DNA of 64,000 bases. Origin: Antitrichia curtipendula (taxonomy: Eukaryota > Streptophyta > Bryopsida > Hypnales > Leucodontaceae). Positions 26,700 through 40,312 of the stretch are shown one piece after another (position 1 is the stretch's first letter; every line of letters begins with the position of its first letter). The notes under the pieces are model-generated. The model worked only from the letters and a program-made list of their open reading frames with translations, had not been told where the DNA came from and ran no database searches. A program made the position numbers and the translations under genes. The stretch spans positions 16,554,001 to 16,618,000 of the forward strand of contig OX579637.1 of the NCBI GenBank assembly GCA_951230915.1, read 5' to 3'.

Positions 26700-27244
26700 A
26701 TCAAATGTCATAGAATTTCATTTTGAAAGAGACTTCACACAAATCGTACAAGTTGCAAATAGTTACCCTCAAGTACTTAAATGCCCACACAAATTAATTT
26801 GATAATTAATTGCAAGCCAATCGCACGTCAATTCCAAAGAATAGAGAATAAGGTCCAATCTGTACTTTAATGGTGTCAAACATCAAATGTCATAGAATTT
26901 CATTTTGAAAGAGACTTCACACAAATCGTACAAGTTGCAAATAGTTACCCTCAAGTACTTAAATGCGCACAAATATTAATTTGATATGTAATTGCAATCC
27001 AATCGCACGTCCATTCAAAAGAATATAGAATAAATCCAACCTGTACATTAATGGTGTCAAACATCAAATGTCATAGAATTTCATTTTGAAAGAGACTTCA
27101 CACAAATCGTACAAGTTGCAAATAGTTACCCTCAAGTACCTAAATGCCCACAAATATTAATTTGATGTGTAATTGCAAGCCAATCGCACGTCCATTCAAA
27201 AGAATACAGAATAAGGTCCAACCTGTACTTTAATGGTGTCAAAC
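26700..27244 (+). repeat. 545-bp trimer (26 kb), copy 2
   Basis: Repeats 26155-26699, including the rare AATAAATCCAACC (27026). The first unit has CCCACACAAATT where copy 1 has CCCACACATATT. The third has TACAGAATAAGG. Confidence 0.86.
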
Positions 27245-30150
27245 ATCAAATGTCATAGAATTTCATTTTGAAAGAGACTTCACACAAATCGTACAAGTTG
27301 CAAATAGTTACCCTCAAGTACCTAAATGCCCACAAATATTAATTTGATGTGTAATTGCAAGCCAATCGCACGTCCATTCAAAAGAATACAGAATAAGGTC
27401 CAACCTGTACTTTAATGGTGTCAAACATCAAATGTCATAGAATTTCATTTTGAAAGAGACTTCACACAAATCGTACAAGTTGCAAATAGTTACCCTCAAG
27501 TACTTAAATGCCCACAAATACTAATTTGATATGTAATTGCAATCCAATCGCACGTCCATTCAAAAGAATACAGAATAAGGTCCAATCTGTACTTTAATGG
27601 TGTCTAACATCAAATGTCATAGAATTTCATTTTGAAAGAGACTTCACACAAATCGTACAAGTTGCAAATAGTTACCCTCAAGTTCTTAAATGCGCACAAA
27701 TATTAATTTGATATGTAATTGCAATCCAATCGCACGTCCATTCAAAAGAATATAGAATAAGTCCAACCTGTACATTAATGGTGTCAAACATCAAATGTCA
27801 TAGAATTTCATTTTGAAAGAGACTTCATACAAATCGTACAAGTTGCAAATACTTACCCTCAAGTACTTAAATGCGCACAAATATTAATTTGATATGTAAT
27901 TGCAATCCAATCGCACGTCAATTCCAAAAAATAGAGAATAAGGTCCAACCTGTACTTTAATGGTGTCAAACATCAAATGTCATAGAATTTCATTTTGAAA
28001 GAGACTTCACACAAATCGTACAAGTTGCAAATAGTTACCCTCAAGTACTTAAATGCGCACAAATATTAATTTGATATGTAATTGCAATCCAATCGCACGT
28101 CAATTCCAAAAAATAGAGAATAAGGTCCAACCTGTACATTAATGGTGTCAAACATCAAATGTCATAGAATTTCATTTTGAAAGAGACTTCATACAAATCG
28201 TACAAGTTGCAAATAGTTACCCTCAAGTACTTAAATGCCCACAAATATTAATTTGATAATTAATTGCAAGCCAATCGCACGTCAATTCCAAAAAATAGAG
28301 AATAAGTCCAATCTGTGCATTAATGGTGTCAAACATCAAATGTCATAGAATTTCATTTTGAAGGAAACTTCACACAAATCGTACAAGTTGCAAATAGTTA
28401 CCCTCAAGTACTTAAATGCGCACAAATATTAATTTGATATGTAATTGCAATCGAATCGCACGTCAATTCCAAAAAATAGAGAATAAGGTTCAACCTGTAC
28501 TTTAATGGTGTCAAACATCAAATGTCATAGAATTTCATTTTGAAAGAGACTTCACACAAATCGTACAAGTTGCAAATAGTTACCCTCAAGTACCTAAATG
28601 CCCACAAATATTAATTTGATGTGTAATTGCAAGCCAATCGCACGTCCATTCAAAAGAATACAGAATAAGGTCCAACCTGTACTTTAATGGTGTCAAACAT
28701 CAAATGTCATAGAATTTCATTTTGAAAGAGACTTCACACAAATCGTACAAGTTGCAAATAGTTACCCTCAAGTACTTAAATGCCCACAAATACTAATTTG
28801 ATATGTAATTGCAATCCAATCGCACGTCCATTCAAAAGAATATAGAATAAGGTCCAATCTGTACTTTAATGGTGTCCAACATCAAATGTCATAGAATTTC
28901 ATTTTGAAAGAGACTTCATACAAATCGTACAAGTTGCAAATACTTACCCTCAAGTACTTAAATGCGCACAAATATTAATTTGATATGTAATTGCAATCCA
29001 ATCGCACGTCAATTCAAAAGAATATAGAATAAGTCCAACCTGTATATTAATGGTGTGAAACATCAAATGTCATAGAATTTCATTTTGAAAGAGACTTCAC
29101 ACAAATCGTACAAGTTGCAAATAGTTACCCTCAAGTACTTAAATGCCCACAAATATTAATTTGATGTGTAATTGCAAGCCAATCGCACGTCCATTCAAAA
29201 GAATACAGAATAAGGTCCAACCTGTACATTAATGGTGTCAAACATCAAATGTCATAGAATTTCATTTTGAAAGAGACTTCATACAAATCGTAGAAGTTGC
29301 AAATAGTTACCCTCAAGTACTTAAATGCCCACAAATATTAATTTGATGTGTATTTGCAAGCCAATCGCACGTCCATTCAAAAGAATATAGAATAAGTCCA
29401 ACCTGTACATTAATGGTGTCAAACATCAAATGTCATAGAATTTCATTTTGAAAGAGACTTCACACAAATCGTACAAGTTGCAAATAGTTACCCTCAAGTA
29501 CTTAAATGCGTACAAATACTAATTTCATATGTAATTGCAATCCAATCGCACGTCCATTCCAAAGAATAGAGAATAAGGTCCAATCTGTACTTTAATGGTG
29601 TCAAACATCAAATGTCATAGAATTTCATTTTGAAAGAGACTTCACACAAATCGTACAAGTTGCAAATAGTTACCCTCAAGTACTTAAATGCCCACAAATA
29701 CTAATTTGATATGTAATTGCAAGCCAATCGCACGTCAATTCCAAAAAATAGAGAATAAGTCCAATCTGTGCATTAATGGTGTCAAACATCAAATGTCATA
29801 GAATTTCATTTTGAAGGAAACTTCACACAAATCGTACAAGTTGCAAATAGTTACCCTCAAGTACTTAAATGCGCACAAATATTAATTTGATATGTAATTG
29901 CAATCGAATCGCACGTCAATTCCAAAAAATAGAGAATAAGGTTCAACCTGTACTTTAATGGTGTCAAACATCAAATGTCATAGAATTTCATTTTGAAAGA
30001 GACTTCACACAAATCGTACAAGTTGCAAATAGTTACCCTCAAGTACTTAAATGCCCACAAATACTAATTTGATGTGTAATTGCAATCCAATCGCACGTCA
30101 ATTCCAAAAAATAGAGAATAAGTCCAATCTGTGCATTAATGGTGTCAAAC
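27245..30150 (+). repeat. Satellite units, mixed order, with one duplicated rare unit
   Basis: Sixteen units. The units at 28335-28516 and 29788-29969 share two changes seen nowhere else in my reading (AATCGAATCGC and AAGGTTCAACC), at an offset of 1453 bp. Other private changes include GGTGTGAAACATC with TGTATATT (near 29045) and TGTATTTGCAAGCC (near 29349). Nothing but satellite. Confidence 0.82.
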
Positions 30151-31601
30151 ATCAAATGTCATAGAATTTCATTTTGAAACAGACTTCACACAAATCGTAC
30201 AAGTTGCAAATAGTTACCCTCAAGTACTTAAATGCCCACAAATATTAATTTGATAATTAATTGCAAGCCAATCGCACGTCAATTCCAAAAAATAGAGAAT
30301 AAGTCCAATCTGTGCATTAATGGTGTCAAACATCAAATGTCATAGAATTTCATTTTGAAGGAAACTTCACACAAATCGTACAAGTTGCAAATAGTTACCC
30401 TCAAGTACTTAAATGCCCACAAATACTAATTTGATATGTAATTGCAATCCAATCGCACGTCCATTCAAAAGAATATAGAATAAGTCCAACCTGTACATTA
30501 ATGGTGTCAAACATCAAATGTCATAGAATTTCATTTTGAAAGAGACTTCATACAAATCGTAGAAGTTGCAAATAGTTACCCTCAAGTACTTAAATGCCTA
30601 CAAATACTAATTTCATATGTAATTGCAATCCAATCGCACGTCAATTCCAAAAAATAGAGAATAAGTCCAATCTGTGCATTAATGGTGTCAAACATCAAAT
30701 GTCATAGAATTTCATTTTGAAGGAAACTTCACACAAATCGTACAAGTTGCAAATAGTTACCCTCAAGTACTTAAATGCGCACAAATATTAATTTGATATG
30801 TAATTGCAATCCAATCGCACGTCAATTCCAAAAAATAGAGAATAAGGTCCAACCTGTACTTTAATGGTGTCAAACATCAAATGTCATAGAATTTCATTTT
30901 GAAAGAGACTTTACACAAATCGTACAAGTTGCAAATAGTTACCCTCAAATACCTAAATGCCCACAAATATTAATTTGATGTGTATTTGCAAGCCAATCGC
31001 ACGTCCATTCAAAAGAATATAGAATAAGTCCAACCTGTACATTAATGGTGTCAAACATCAAATGTCATAGAATTTCATTTTGAAAGAGACTTCACACAAA
31101 TCGTACAAGTTGCAAATAGTTACCCTCAAGTACTTAAATGCCCACAAATACTAATTTCATATGTAATTGCAATCCAATCGCACGTCCATTCAAAAGAATA
31201 TAGAATAAGTCCAACCTGTACATTAATGGTGTCAAACATCAAATGTCATAGAATTTCATTTTGAAGGAAACTTCACACAAATCGTACAAGTTGCAAATAG
31301 TTACGCTCAAGTACTTAAATGCGCAGAAATATTAATTTGATATGTAATTGCAATCCAATCGCACGTCAACTCCAAAAAATAGAGAATAAGGTCCAATCTG
31401 TACTTTAATGGTGTCTAACATCAAATGTCATAGAATTTCAGTTTGAAACAGACTTCACACAAATCGTACAAGTTGCAAATAGTTACCCTCAAGTACTTAA
31501 ATGCGCACAAATATTAATTTGATATGTAATTGCAATCCAATCGCACGTCAATTCCAAAAAATAGAGAATAAGGTCCAATCTGTACTTTAATGGTGTCAAA
31601 C
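30151..31601 (+). repeat. Octamer HOR, copy 1 (1451 bp)
   Basis: Eight units starting at 30151, 30332, 30513, 30694, 30876, 31057, 31238 and 31420. In order: GATAATTAATTGC with TGTGCATT; GAAGGAAAC/AAATACT; CTTCATAC/GTAGAAG/CCTAC; GAAGGAAAC/CGCAC; ACTTTACAC with CAAATACC and TGTATTTGC; AAATACT; CGCAG with CAACTCC and TCTAAC; CAGTTTGAAAC. The order repeats directly downstream. Confidence 0.88.
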
Positions 31602-33053
31602 ATCAAATGTCATAAAATTTCATTTTGAAAGAGACTTCACACAAATCGTACAAGTTGCAAATACTTACCCTCAAGTACTTAAATGCCCACAAATATTAAT
31701 TTGATAATTAATTGCAAGCCAATCGCACGTCAATTCCAAAAAATAGAGAATAAGTCCAATCTGTGCATTAATGGTGTCAAACATCAAATGTCATAGAATT
31801 TCATTTTGAAGGAAACTTCACACAAATCGTACAAGTTGCAAATAGTTACCCTCAAGTACTTAAATGCCCACAAATACTAATTTGATATGTAATTGCAATC
31901 CAATCGCACGTCCATTCAAAAGAATATAGAATAAGTCCAACCTGTACATTAATGGTGTCAAACATCAAATGTCATAGAATTTCATTTTGAAAGAGACTTC
32001 ATACAAATCGTAGAAGTTGCAAATAGTTACCCTCAAGTACTTAAATGCCTACAAATACTAATTTCATATGTAATTGCAATCCAATCGCACGTCAATTCCA
32101 AAAAATAGAGAATAAGTCCAATCTGTGCATTAATGGTGTCAAACATCAAATGTCATAGAATTTCATTTTGAAGGAAACTTCACACAAATCGTACAAGTTG
32201 CAAATAGTTACCCTCAAGTACTTAAATGCGCACAAATATTAATTTGATATGTAATTGCAATCCAATCGCACGTCAATTCCAAAAAATAGAGAATAAGGTC
32301 CAACCTGTACTTTAATGGTGTCAAACATCAAATGTCATAGAATTTCATTTTGAAAGAGACTTTACACAAATCGTACAAGTTGCAAATAGTTACCCTCGAA
32401 TACCTAAATGCCCACAAATATTAATTTGATGTGTATTTGCAAGCCAATCGCACGTCCATTAAAAAGAATAGAGAATAAGGTCCAACCTGTACATTAATGG
32501 TGTCAAACATCAAATGTCATAGAATTTCATTTTGAAAGAGACTTCACACAAATCGTACAAGTTGCAAATAGTTACCCTCAAGTACTTAAATGCCCACAAA
32601 TACTAATTTGATATGTAATTGCAATCCAATCGCACGTCCATTCAAAAGAATATAGAATAAGTCCAACCTGTACATTAATGGTGTCAAACATCAAATGTCA
32701 TAGAATTTCATTTTGAAGGAAACTTCACACAAATCGTACAAGTTGCAAATAGTTACCCTCAAGTACTTAAATGCGCAGAAATATTAATTTGATATGTAAT
32801 TGCAATCCAATCGCACGTCAACTCCAAAAAATAGAGAATAAGGTCCAATCTGTACTTTAATGGTGTCTAACATCAAATTTCATAGAATTTCAGTTTGAAA
32901 CAGACTTCACACAAATCGTACAAGTTGCAAATAGTTACCCTCAAGTACTTAAATGCGCACAAATATTAATTTGATATGTAATTGCAATCCAATCGCACGT
33001 CAATTCCAAAAAATACAGAATAAGGTCCAATCTGTACTTTAATGGTGTCAAAC
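31602..33053 (+). repeat. Octamer HOR, copy 2 (1452 bp)
   Basis: Repeats 30151-31601 unit for unit. The extra base comes from the fifth unit, which here has CCATTAAAAAGAATAGAG with GGTCC instead of CCATTCAAAAGAATATAG with GTCC, and CTCGAATACC instead of CTCAAATACC. The first unit has ATAAAATTTC and AATACTTACC, as does the unit starting at 35595. Confidence 0.87.
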
Positions 33054-33234
33054 ATCAAATGTCATAGAATTTCATTTTGAAAGAAACTTCACACAAATCG
33101 TACAAGTTGCAAATAGTTACCCTCAAGTACTTAAATGCCCACAAATACTAATTTGATATGTAATTGCAATCCAATCGCACGTCCATTCAAAAGAATATAG
33201 AATAAGTCCAACCTGTACATTAATGGTGTCAAAC

Positions 33235-34505
33235 ATCAAATGTCATAGAATTTCATTTTGAAAGAGACTTCACACAAATCGTACAAGTTGCAAATAGTTA
33301 CCCTCAAGTACCTAAATGCCCACAAATATTAATTTGATATGTAATTGCAATCCAATCGCACGTCAATTCCAAAGAATAGAGAATAAGGTCCAATCTGTAC
33401 TTTAATGGTGTCCAACATCAAATGTCATAGAATTTCATTTTGAAAGAGACTTCACACAAATCGTAGAAGTTGCAAATAGTTACCCTCAAGTACTTAAATG
33501 CCCACAAATACTAATTTGATATGTAATTGCAATCCAATCGCACGTCCATTCAAAAGAATATAGAATAAGTCCAACCTGTACATTAATGGTGTCCAACATC
33601 AAATGTCATAGAATTTCATTTTGAAAGAGACTTCACACAAATCGTAGAAGTTGCAAATAGTTACCCTCAAGTACTTAAATGCCTACAAATACTAATTTCA
33701 TATGTAATTGCAATCCAATCGCACGTCAATTCCAAAAAATAGAGAATAAGTCCAATCTGTGCATTAATGGTGTCAAACATCAAATGTCATAGAATTTCAT
33801 TTTGAAAGAGACTTCACACAAATCGTACAAGTTGCAAATAGTTACCCTCAAGTACTTAAATGCCCACAAATACTAATTTGATATGTAATTGCAATCCAAT
33901 CGCACGTCCATTCAAAAGAATATAGAATAAGTCCAACCTGTACATTAATGGTGTCAAACATCAAATGTCATAGAATTTCATTTTGAAGGAAACTTCACAC
34001 AAATCGTACAAGTTGCAAATAGTTACCCTCAAGTACTTAAATGCGCAGAAATATTAATTTGATATGTAATTGCAATCCAATCGCACGTCAACTCCAAAAA
34101 ATAGAGAATAAGGTCCAATCTGTACTTTAATGGTGTCTAACATCAAATGTCATAGAATTTCAGTTTGAAACAGACTTCACACAAATCGTACAAGTTGCAA
34201 ATAGTTACCCTCAAGTACTTAAATGCGCGCAAATATTAATTTGATATGTAATTGCAATCCAATCGCACGTCAATTCCAAAAAATAGAGAATAAGGTCCAA
34301 TCTGTACTTTAATGGTGTCAAACATCAAATGTCATAGAATTTCATTTTGAAAGAAACTTCACACAAATCGTACAAGTTGCAAATAGTTACCCTCAAGTAC
34401 TTAAATGCTCAGAAATATTAATTTGATATGTAATTGCAATCCAATCGCACGTCAACTCCAAAAAATAGAGAATAAGGTCCAATCTATACTTTAATGGTGT
34501 CTAAC
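33235..34505 (+). repeat. Heptamer-like block, diverged last unit
   Basis: Follows the variant order of the 1270-bp heptamer described at 40313, from GTACCT with CCAAAGAATAG (33235) through CGCAG/CAACTCC (34046) and CAGTTTGAAAC with GCGCGC (near 34160). Its last unit is a hybrid: it begins with GAAAGAAACTTC like the heptamer but continues as a CTCAG/CAACTCC unit and contains a private TCTATACTTT. The first unit has the common AATAGTTACC rather than AATACTTACC. Confidence 0.7.
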
Positions 34506-36863
34506 ATCAAATTTCATAGAATTTCAGTTTGAAACAGACTTCACACAAATCGTACAAGTTGCAAATAGTTACCCTCAAGTACTTAAATGCGCGCAAATAT
34601 TAATTTGATATGTAATTGCAATCCAATCGCACGTCAATTCCAAAGAATAGAGAATAAGGTCCAATCTGTACTTTAATGGTGTCCAACATCAAATGTCATA
34701 GAATTTCATTTTGAAAGAGACTTCACACAAATCGTAGAAGTTGCAAATAGTTACCCTCAAGTACTTAAATGCCCACAAATACTAATTTGATATGTAATTG
34801 CAATCCAATCGCACGTCCATTCAAAAGAATATAGAATAAGTCCAACCTGTACATTAATGGTGTCAAACATCAAATGTCATAGAATTTCATTTTGAAGGAA
34901 ACTTCACACAAATCGTACAAGTTGCAAATAGTTACCCTCAAGTACTTAAATGCCTACAAATACTAATTTCATATGTAATTGCAATCCAATCGCACGTCAA
35001 TTCCAAAAAATAGAGAATAAGTCCAATCTGTGCATTAATGGTGTCAAACATCAAATGTCATAGAATTTCATTTTGAAAGAGACTTCACACAAATCGTACA
35101 AGTTGCAAATAGTTACCCTCAAGTACTTAAATGCCCACAAATACTAATTTGATATGTAATTGCAATCCAATCGCACGTCCATTCAAAAGAATATAGAATA
35201 AGTCCAACCTGTACATTAATGGTGTCAAACATCAAATGTCATAGAATTTCATTTTGAAGGAAACTTCACACAAATCGTACAAGTTGCAAATAGTTACCCT
35301 CAAGTACTTAAATGCGCAGAAATATTAATTTGATATGTAATTGCAATCCAATCGCACGTCAACTCCAAAAAATAGAGAATAAGGTCCAATCTGTACTTTA
35401 ATGGTGTCTAACATCAAATGTCATAGAATTTCAGTTTGAAACAGACTTCACACAAATCGTACAAGTTGCAAATAGTTACCCTCAAGTACTTAAATGCGCG
35501 CAAATATTAATTTGATATGTAATTGCAATCCAATCGCACGTCAATTCCAAAAAATAGAGAATAAGGTCCAATCTGTACTTTAATGGTGTCAAACATCAAA
35601 TGTCATAAAATTTCATTTTGAAAGAGACTTCACACAAATCGTACAAGTTGCAAATACTTACCCTCAAGTACTTAAATGCCCACAAATATTAATTTGATAA
35701 TTAATTGCAAGCCAATCGCACGTCAATTCCAAAAAATAGAGAATAAGTCCAATCTGTGCATTAATGGTGTCAAACATCAAATGTCATAGAATTTCATTTT
35801 GAAGGAAACTTCACACAAATCGTACAAGTTGCAAATAGTTACCCTCAAGTACTTAAATGCCCACAAATACTAATTTGATATGTAATTGCAATCCAATCGC
35901 ACGTCCATTCAAAAGAATATAGAATAAGTCCAACCTGTACATTAATGGTGTCAAACATCAAATGTCATAGAATTTCATTTTGAAAGAGACTTCACACAAA
36001 TCGTACAAGTTGCAAATAGTTACCCTCAAGTACTTAAATGCCTACAAATACTAATTTCATATGTAATTGCAATCCAATCGCACGTCAATTCCAAAAAATA
36101 GAGAATAAGTCCAATCTGTGCATTAATGGTGTCAAACATCAAATGTCATAGAATTTCATTTTGAAAGAGACTTCACACAAATCGTACAAGTTGCAAATAG
36201 TTACCCTCAAGTACTTAAATGCCCACAAATACTAATTTGATATGTAATTGCAATCCAATCGCACGTCCATTCAAAAGAATATAGAATAAGTCCAACCTGT
36301 ACATTAATGGTGTCAAACATCAAATGTCATAGAATTTCATTTTGAAGGAAACTTCACACAAATCGTACAAGTTGCAAATAGTTACCCTCAAGTACTTAAA
36401 TGCGCAGAAATATTAATTTGATATGTAATTGCAATCCAATCGCACGTCAATTCCAAAAAATAGAGAATAAGGTCCAATCTGTACTTTAATGGTGTCTAAC
36501 ATCAAATGTCATAGAATTTCAGTTTGAAACAGACTTCACACAAATCGTACAAGTTGCAAATAGTTACCCTCAAGTACTTAAATGCGCGCAAATATTAATT
36601 TGATATGTAATTGCAATCCAATCGCACGTCAATTCCAAAAAATAGAGAATAAGGTCCAATCTGTACTTTAATGGTGTCAAACATCAAATGTCATAGAATT
36701 TCATTTTGAAAGAAACTTCACACAAATCGTACAAGTTGCAAATAGTTACCCTCAAGTACTTAAATGCCCACAAATACTAATTTGATATGTAATTGCAATC
36801 CAATCGCACGTCCATTCAAAAGAATATAGAATAAGTCCAACCTGTACATTAATGGTGTCAAAC
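34506..36863 (+). repeat. Heptamer-derived satellite units
   Basis: Units of the same variant set as the flanking heptamers and octamers. CGCAG marks 35318 and 36405, GCGCGC units follow each, and the ATAAAATTTC/GATAATTAATTGC unit starts at 35595. The stretch from about 35960 to 37615 is matched at +2178 bp (12 units). No other content. Confidence 0.78.
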
Positions 36864-37589
36864 ATCAAATGTCATAGAATTTCATTTTGAAAGAGACTTC
36901 ATACAAATCGTAGAAGTTGCAAATAGTTACCCTCAAGTACTTAAATGCCTACAAATACTAATTTCATATGTAATTGCAATCCAATCGCACGTCAATTCCA
37001 AAAAATAGAGAATAAGTCCAATCTGTGCATTAATGGTGTCAAACATCAAATGTCATAGAATTTCATTTTGAAGGAAACTTCACACAAATCGTACAAGTTG
37101 CAAATAGTTACCCTCAAGTACTTAAATGCGCACAAATATTAATTTGATATGTAATTGCAATCCAATCGCACGTCAATTCCAAAAAATAGAGAATAAGGTC
37201 CAACCTGTACTTTAATGGTGTCAAACATCAAATGTCATAGAATTTCATTTTGAAAGAGACTTTACACAAATCGTACAAGTTGCAAATAGTTACCCTCGAA
37301 TACCTAAATGCCCACAAATATTAATTTGATGTGTATTTGCAAGCCAATCGCACGTCCATTAAAAAGAATAGAGAATAAGGTCCAACCTGTACATTAATGG
37401 TGTCAAACATCAAATGTCATAGAATTTCATTTTGAAAGAGACTTCACACAAATCGTACAAGTTGCAAATAGTTACCCTCAAGTACTTAAATGCCCACAAA
37501 TACTAATTTCATATGTAATTGCAATCCAATCGCACGTCCATTCAAAAGAATATAGAATAAGTCCAACCTGTACATTAATGGTGTCAAAC
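36864..37589 (+). repeat. 726-bp tetramer (37 kb), copy 1
   Basis: Four units: CTTCATAC/GTAGAAG/CCTAC with TGTGCATT; GAAGGAAAC/CGCAC; ACTTTACAC with CTCGAATACC (37291) and TGTATTTGC; AAATACTAATTTCATATG with CCATTC. The first three repeat at +726 bp. Confidence 0.86.
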
Positions 37590-38315
37590 ATCAAATGTCA
37601 TAGAATTTCATTTTGAAAGAGACTTCATACAAATCGTAGAAGTTGCAAATAGTTACCCTCAAGTACTTAAATGCCTACAAATACTAATTTCATATGTAAT
37701 TGCAATCCAATCGCACGTCAATTCCAAAAAATAGAGAATAAGTCCAATCTGTGCATTAATGGTGTCAAACATCAAATGTCATAGAATTTCATTTTGAAGG
37801 AAACTTCACACAAATCGTACAAGTTGCAAATAGTTACCCTCAAGTACTTAAATGCGCACAAATATTAATTTGATATGTAATTGCAATCCAATCGCACGTC
37901 AATTCCAAAAAATAGAGAATAAGGTCCAACCTGTACTTTAATGGTGTCAAACATCAAATGTCATAGAATTTCATTTTGAAAGAGACTTTACACAAATCGT
38001 ACAAGTTGCAAATAGTTACCCTCGAATACCTAAATGCCCACAAATATTAATTTGATGTGTATTTGCAAGCCAATCGCACGTCCATTCAAAAGAATAGAGA
38101 ATAAGGTCCAACCTGTACATTAATGGTGTCAAACATCAAATGTCATAGAATTTCATTTTGAAAGAGACTTCACACAAATCGTACAAGTTGCAAATAGTTA
38201 CCCTCAAGTACTTAAATGCCTACAAATACTAATTTCATATGTAATTGCAATCCAATCGCACGTCAATTCCAAAAAATAGAGAATAAGTCCAATCTGTGCA
38301 TTAATGGTGTCAAAC
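37590..38315 (+). repeat. 726-bp tetramer (37 kb), copy 2
   Basis: The first three units match 36864-37589, with CTCGAATACC at 38017. The third unit has CCATTC rather than CCATTA, and the fourth is a CCTAC unit with TGTGCATT. CTCGAATACC recurs at 39469, so the ACTTTACAC unit occurs at 37291, 38017 and 39469, spaced by 726 and 1452 bp. Confidence 0.83.
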
Positions 38316-40312
38316 ATCAAATGTCATAGAATTTCATTTTGAAAGAGACTTCACACAAATCGTACAAGTTGCAAATAGTTACCCTCAAGTACTTAAATGC
38401 CCACAAATACTAATTTCATATGTAATTGCAATCCAATCGCACGTCCATTCAAAAGAATATAGAATAAGTCCAACCTGTACATTAATGGTGTCAAACATCA
38501 AATGTCATAGAATTTCATTTTGAAGGAAACTTCACACAAATCGTACAAGTTGCAAATAGTTACCCTCAAGTACTTAAATGCGCAGAAATATTAATTTGAT
38601 ATGTAATTGCAATCCAATCGCACGTCAACTCCAAAAAATAGAGAATAAGGTCCAATCTGTACTTTAATGGTGTCTAACATCAAATGTCATAGAATTTCAG
38701 TTTGAAACAGACTTCACACAAATCGTACAAGTTGCAAATAGTTACCCTCAAGTACTTAAATGCGCGCAAATATTAATTTGATATGTAATTGCAATCCAAT
38801 CGCACGTCAATTCCAAAAAATAGAGAATAAGGTCCAATCTGTACTTTAATGGTGTCAAACATCAAATGTCATAGAATTTCATTTTGAAAGAAACTTCACA
38901 CAAATCGTACAAGTTGCAAATAGTTACCCTCAAGTACTTAAATGCCCACAAATACTAATTTGATATGTAATTGCAATCCAATCGCACGTCCATTCAAAAG
39001 AATATAGAATAAGTCCAACCTGTACATTAATGGTGTCAAACATCAAATGTCATAGAATTTCATTTTGAAAGAGACTTCATACAAATCGTAGAAGTTGCAA
39101 ATAGTTACCCTCAAGTACTTAATTGCCTACAAATACTAATTTCATATGTAATTGCAATCCAATCGCACGTCAATTCCAAAAAATAGAGAATAAGTCCAAT
39201 CTGTGCATTAATGGTGTCAAACATCAAATGTCATAGAATTTCATTTTGAAGGAAACTTCACACAAATCGTACAAGTTGCAAATAGTTACCCTCAAGTACT
39301 TAAATGCGCACAAATATTAATTTGATATGTAATTGCAATCCAATCGCACGTCAATTCCAAAAAATAGAGAATAAGGTCCAACCTGTACTTTAATGGTGTC
39401 AAACATCAAATGTCATAGAATTTCATTTTGAAAGAGACTTTACACAAATCGTACAAGTTGCAAATAGTTACCCTCGAATACCTAAATGCCCACAAATATT
39501 AATTTGATGTGTATTTGCAAGCCAATCGCACGTCCATTAAAAAGAATAGAGAATAAGGTCCAACCTGTACATTAATGATGTCAAACATCAAATGTCATAG
39601 AATTTCATTTTGAAAGAGACTTCACACAAATCGTACAAGTTGCAAATAGTTACCCTCAAGTACTTAAATGCCCACAAATACTAATTTCATATGTAATTGC
39701 AATCCAATCGCACGTCCATTCAAAAGAATATAGAATAAGTCCAACCTGTACATTAATGGTGTCAAACATCAAATGTCATAGAATTTCATTTTGAAGGAAA
39801 CTTCACACAAATCGTACAAGTTGCAAATAGTTACCGTCAAGTACTTAAATGCGCAGAAATATTAATTTGATATGTAATTGCAATCCAATCGCACGTCAAC
39901 TCCAAAAAATAGAGAATAAGGTCCAATCTGTACTTTAATGGTGTCTAACATCAAATTTCATAGAATTTCAGTTTGAAACAGACTTCACACAAATCGTACA
40001 AGTTGCAAATAGTTACCCTCAAGTACTTAAATGCGCACAAATATTAATTTGATATGTAATTGCAATCCAATCGCACGTCAATTCCAAAAAATAGAGAATA
40101 AGGTCCAATCTGTACTTTAATGGTGTCAAACATCAAATGTCATAGAATTTCATTTTGAAAGAAACTTCACACAAATCGTACAAGTTGCAAATAGTTACCC
40201 TCAAGTACTTAAATGCCCACAAATACTAATTTGATATGTAATTGCAATCCAATCGCACGTCCATTCAAAAGAATATAGAATAAGTCCAACCTGTACATTA
40301 ATGGTGTCAAAC
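38316..40312 (+). repeat. Block matched at -2178 bp, plus flanking units
   Basis: Up to about 39790 this repeats 36138-37615 at an offset of 2178 bp (three tetramer lengths), shown by CGCAG (36405 and 38583) and CTCGAATACC (37291 and 39469). The rest contains another CGCAG/CAACTCC unit (39854) and a CAGTTTGAAAC/CGCAC unit. Private changes are AATTGCCTAC near 39121, TTAATGATGTC near 39574 and TTACCGTCAAG near 39833. Confidence 0.78.
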
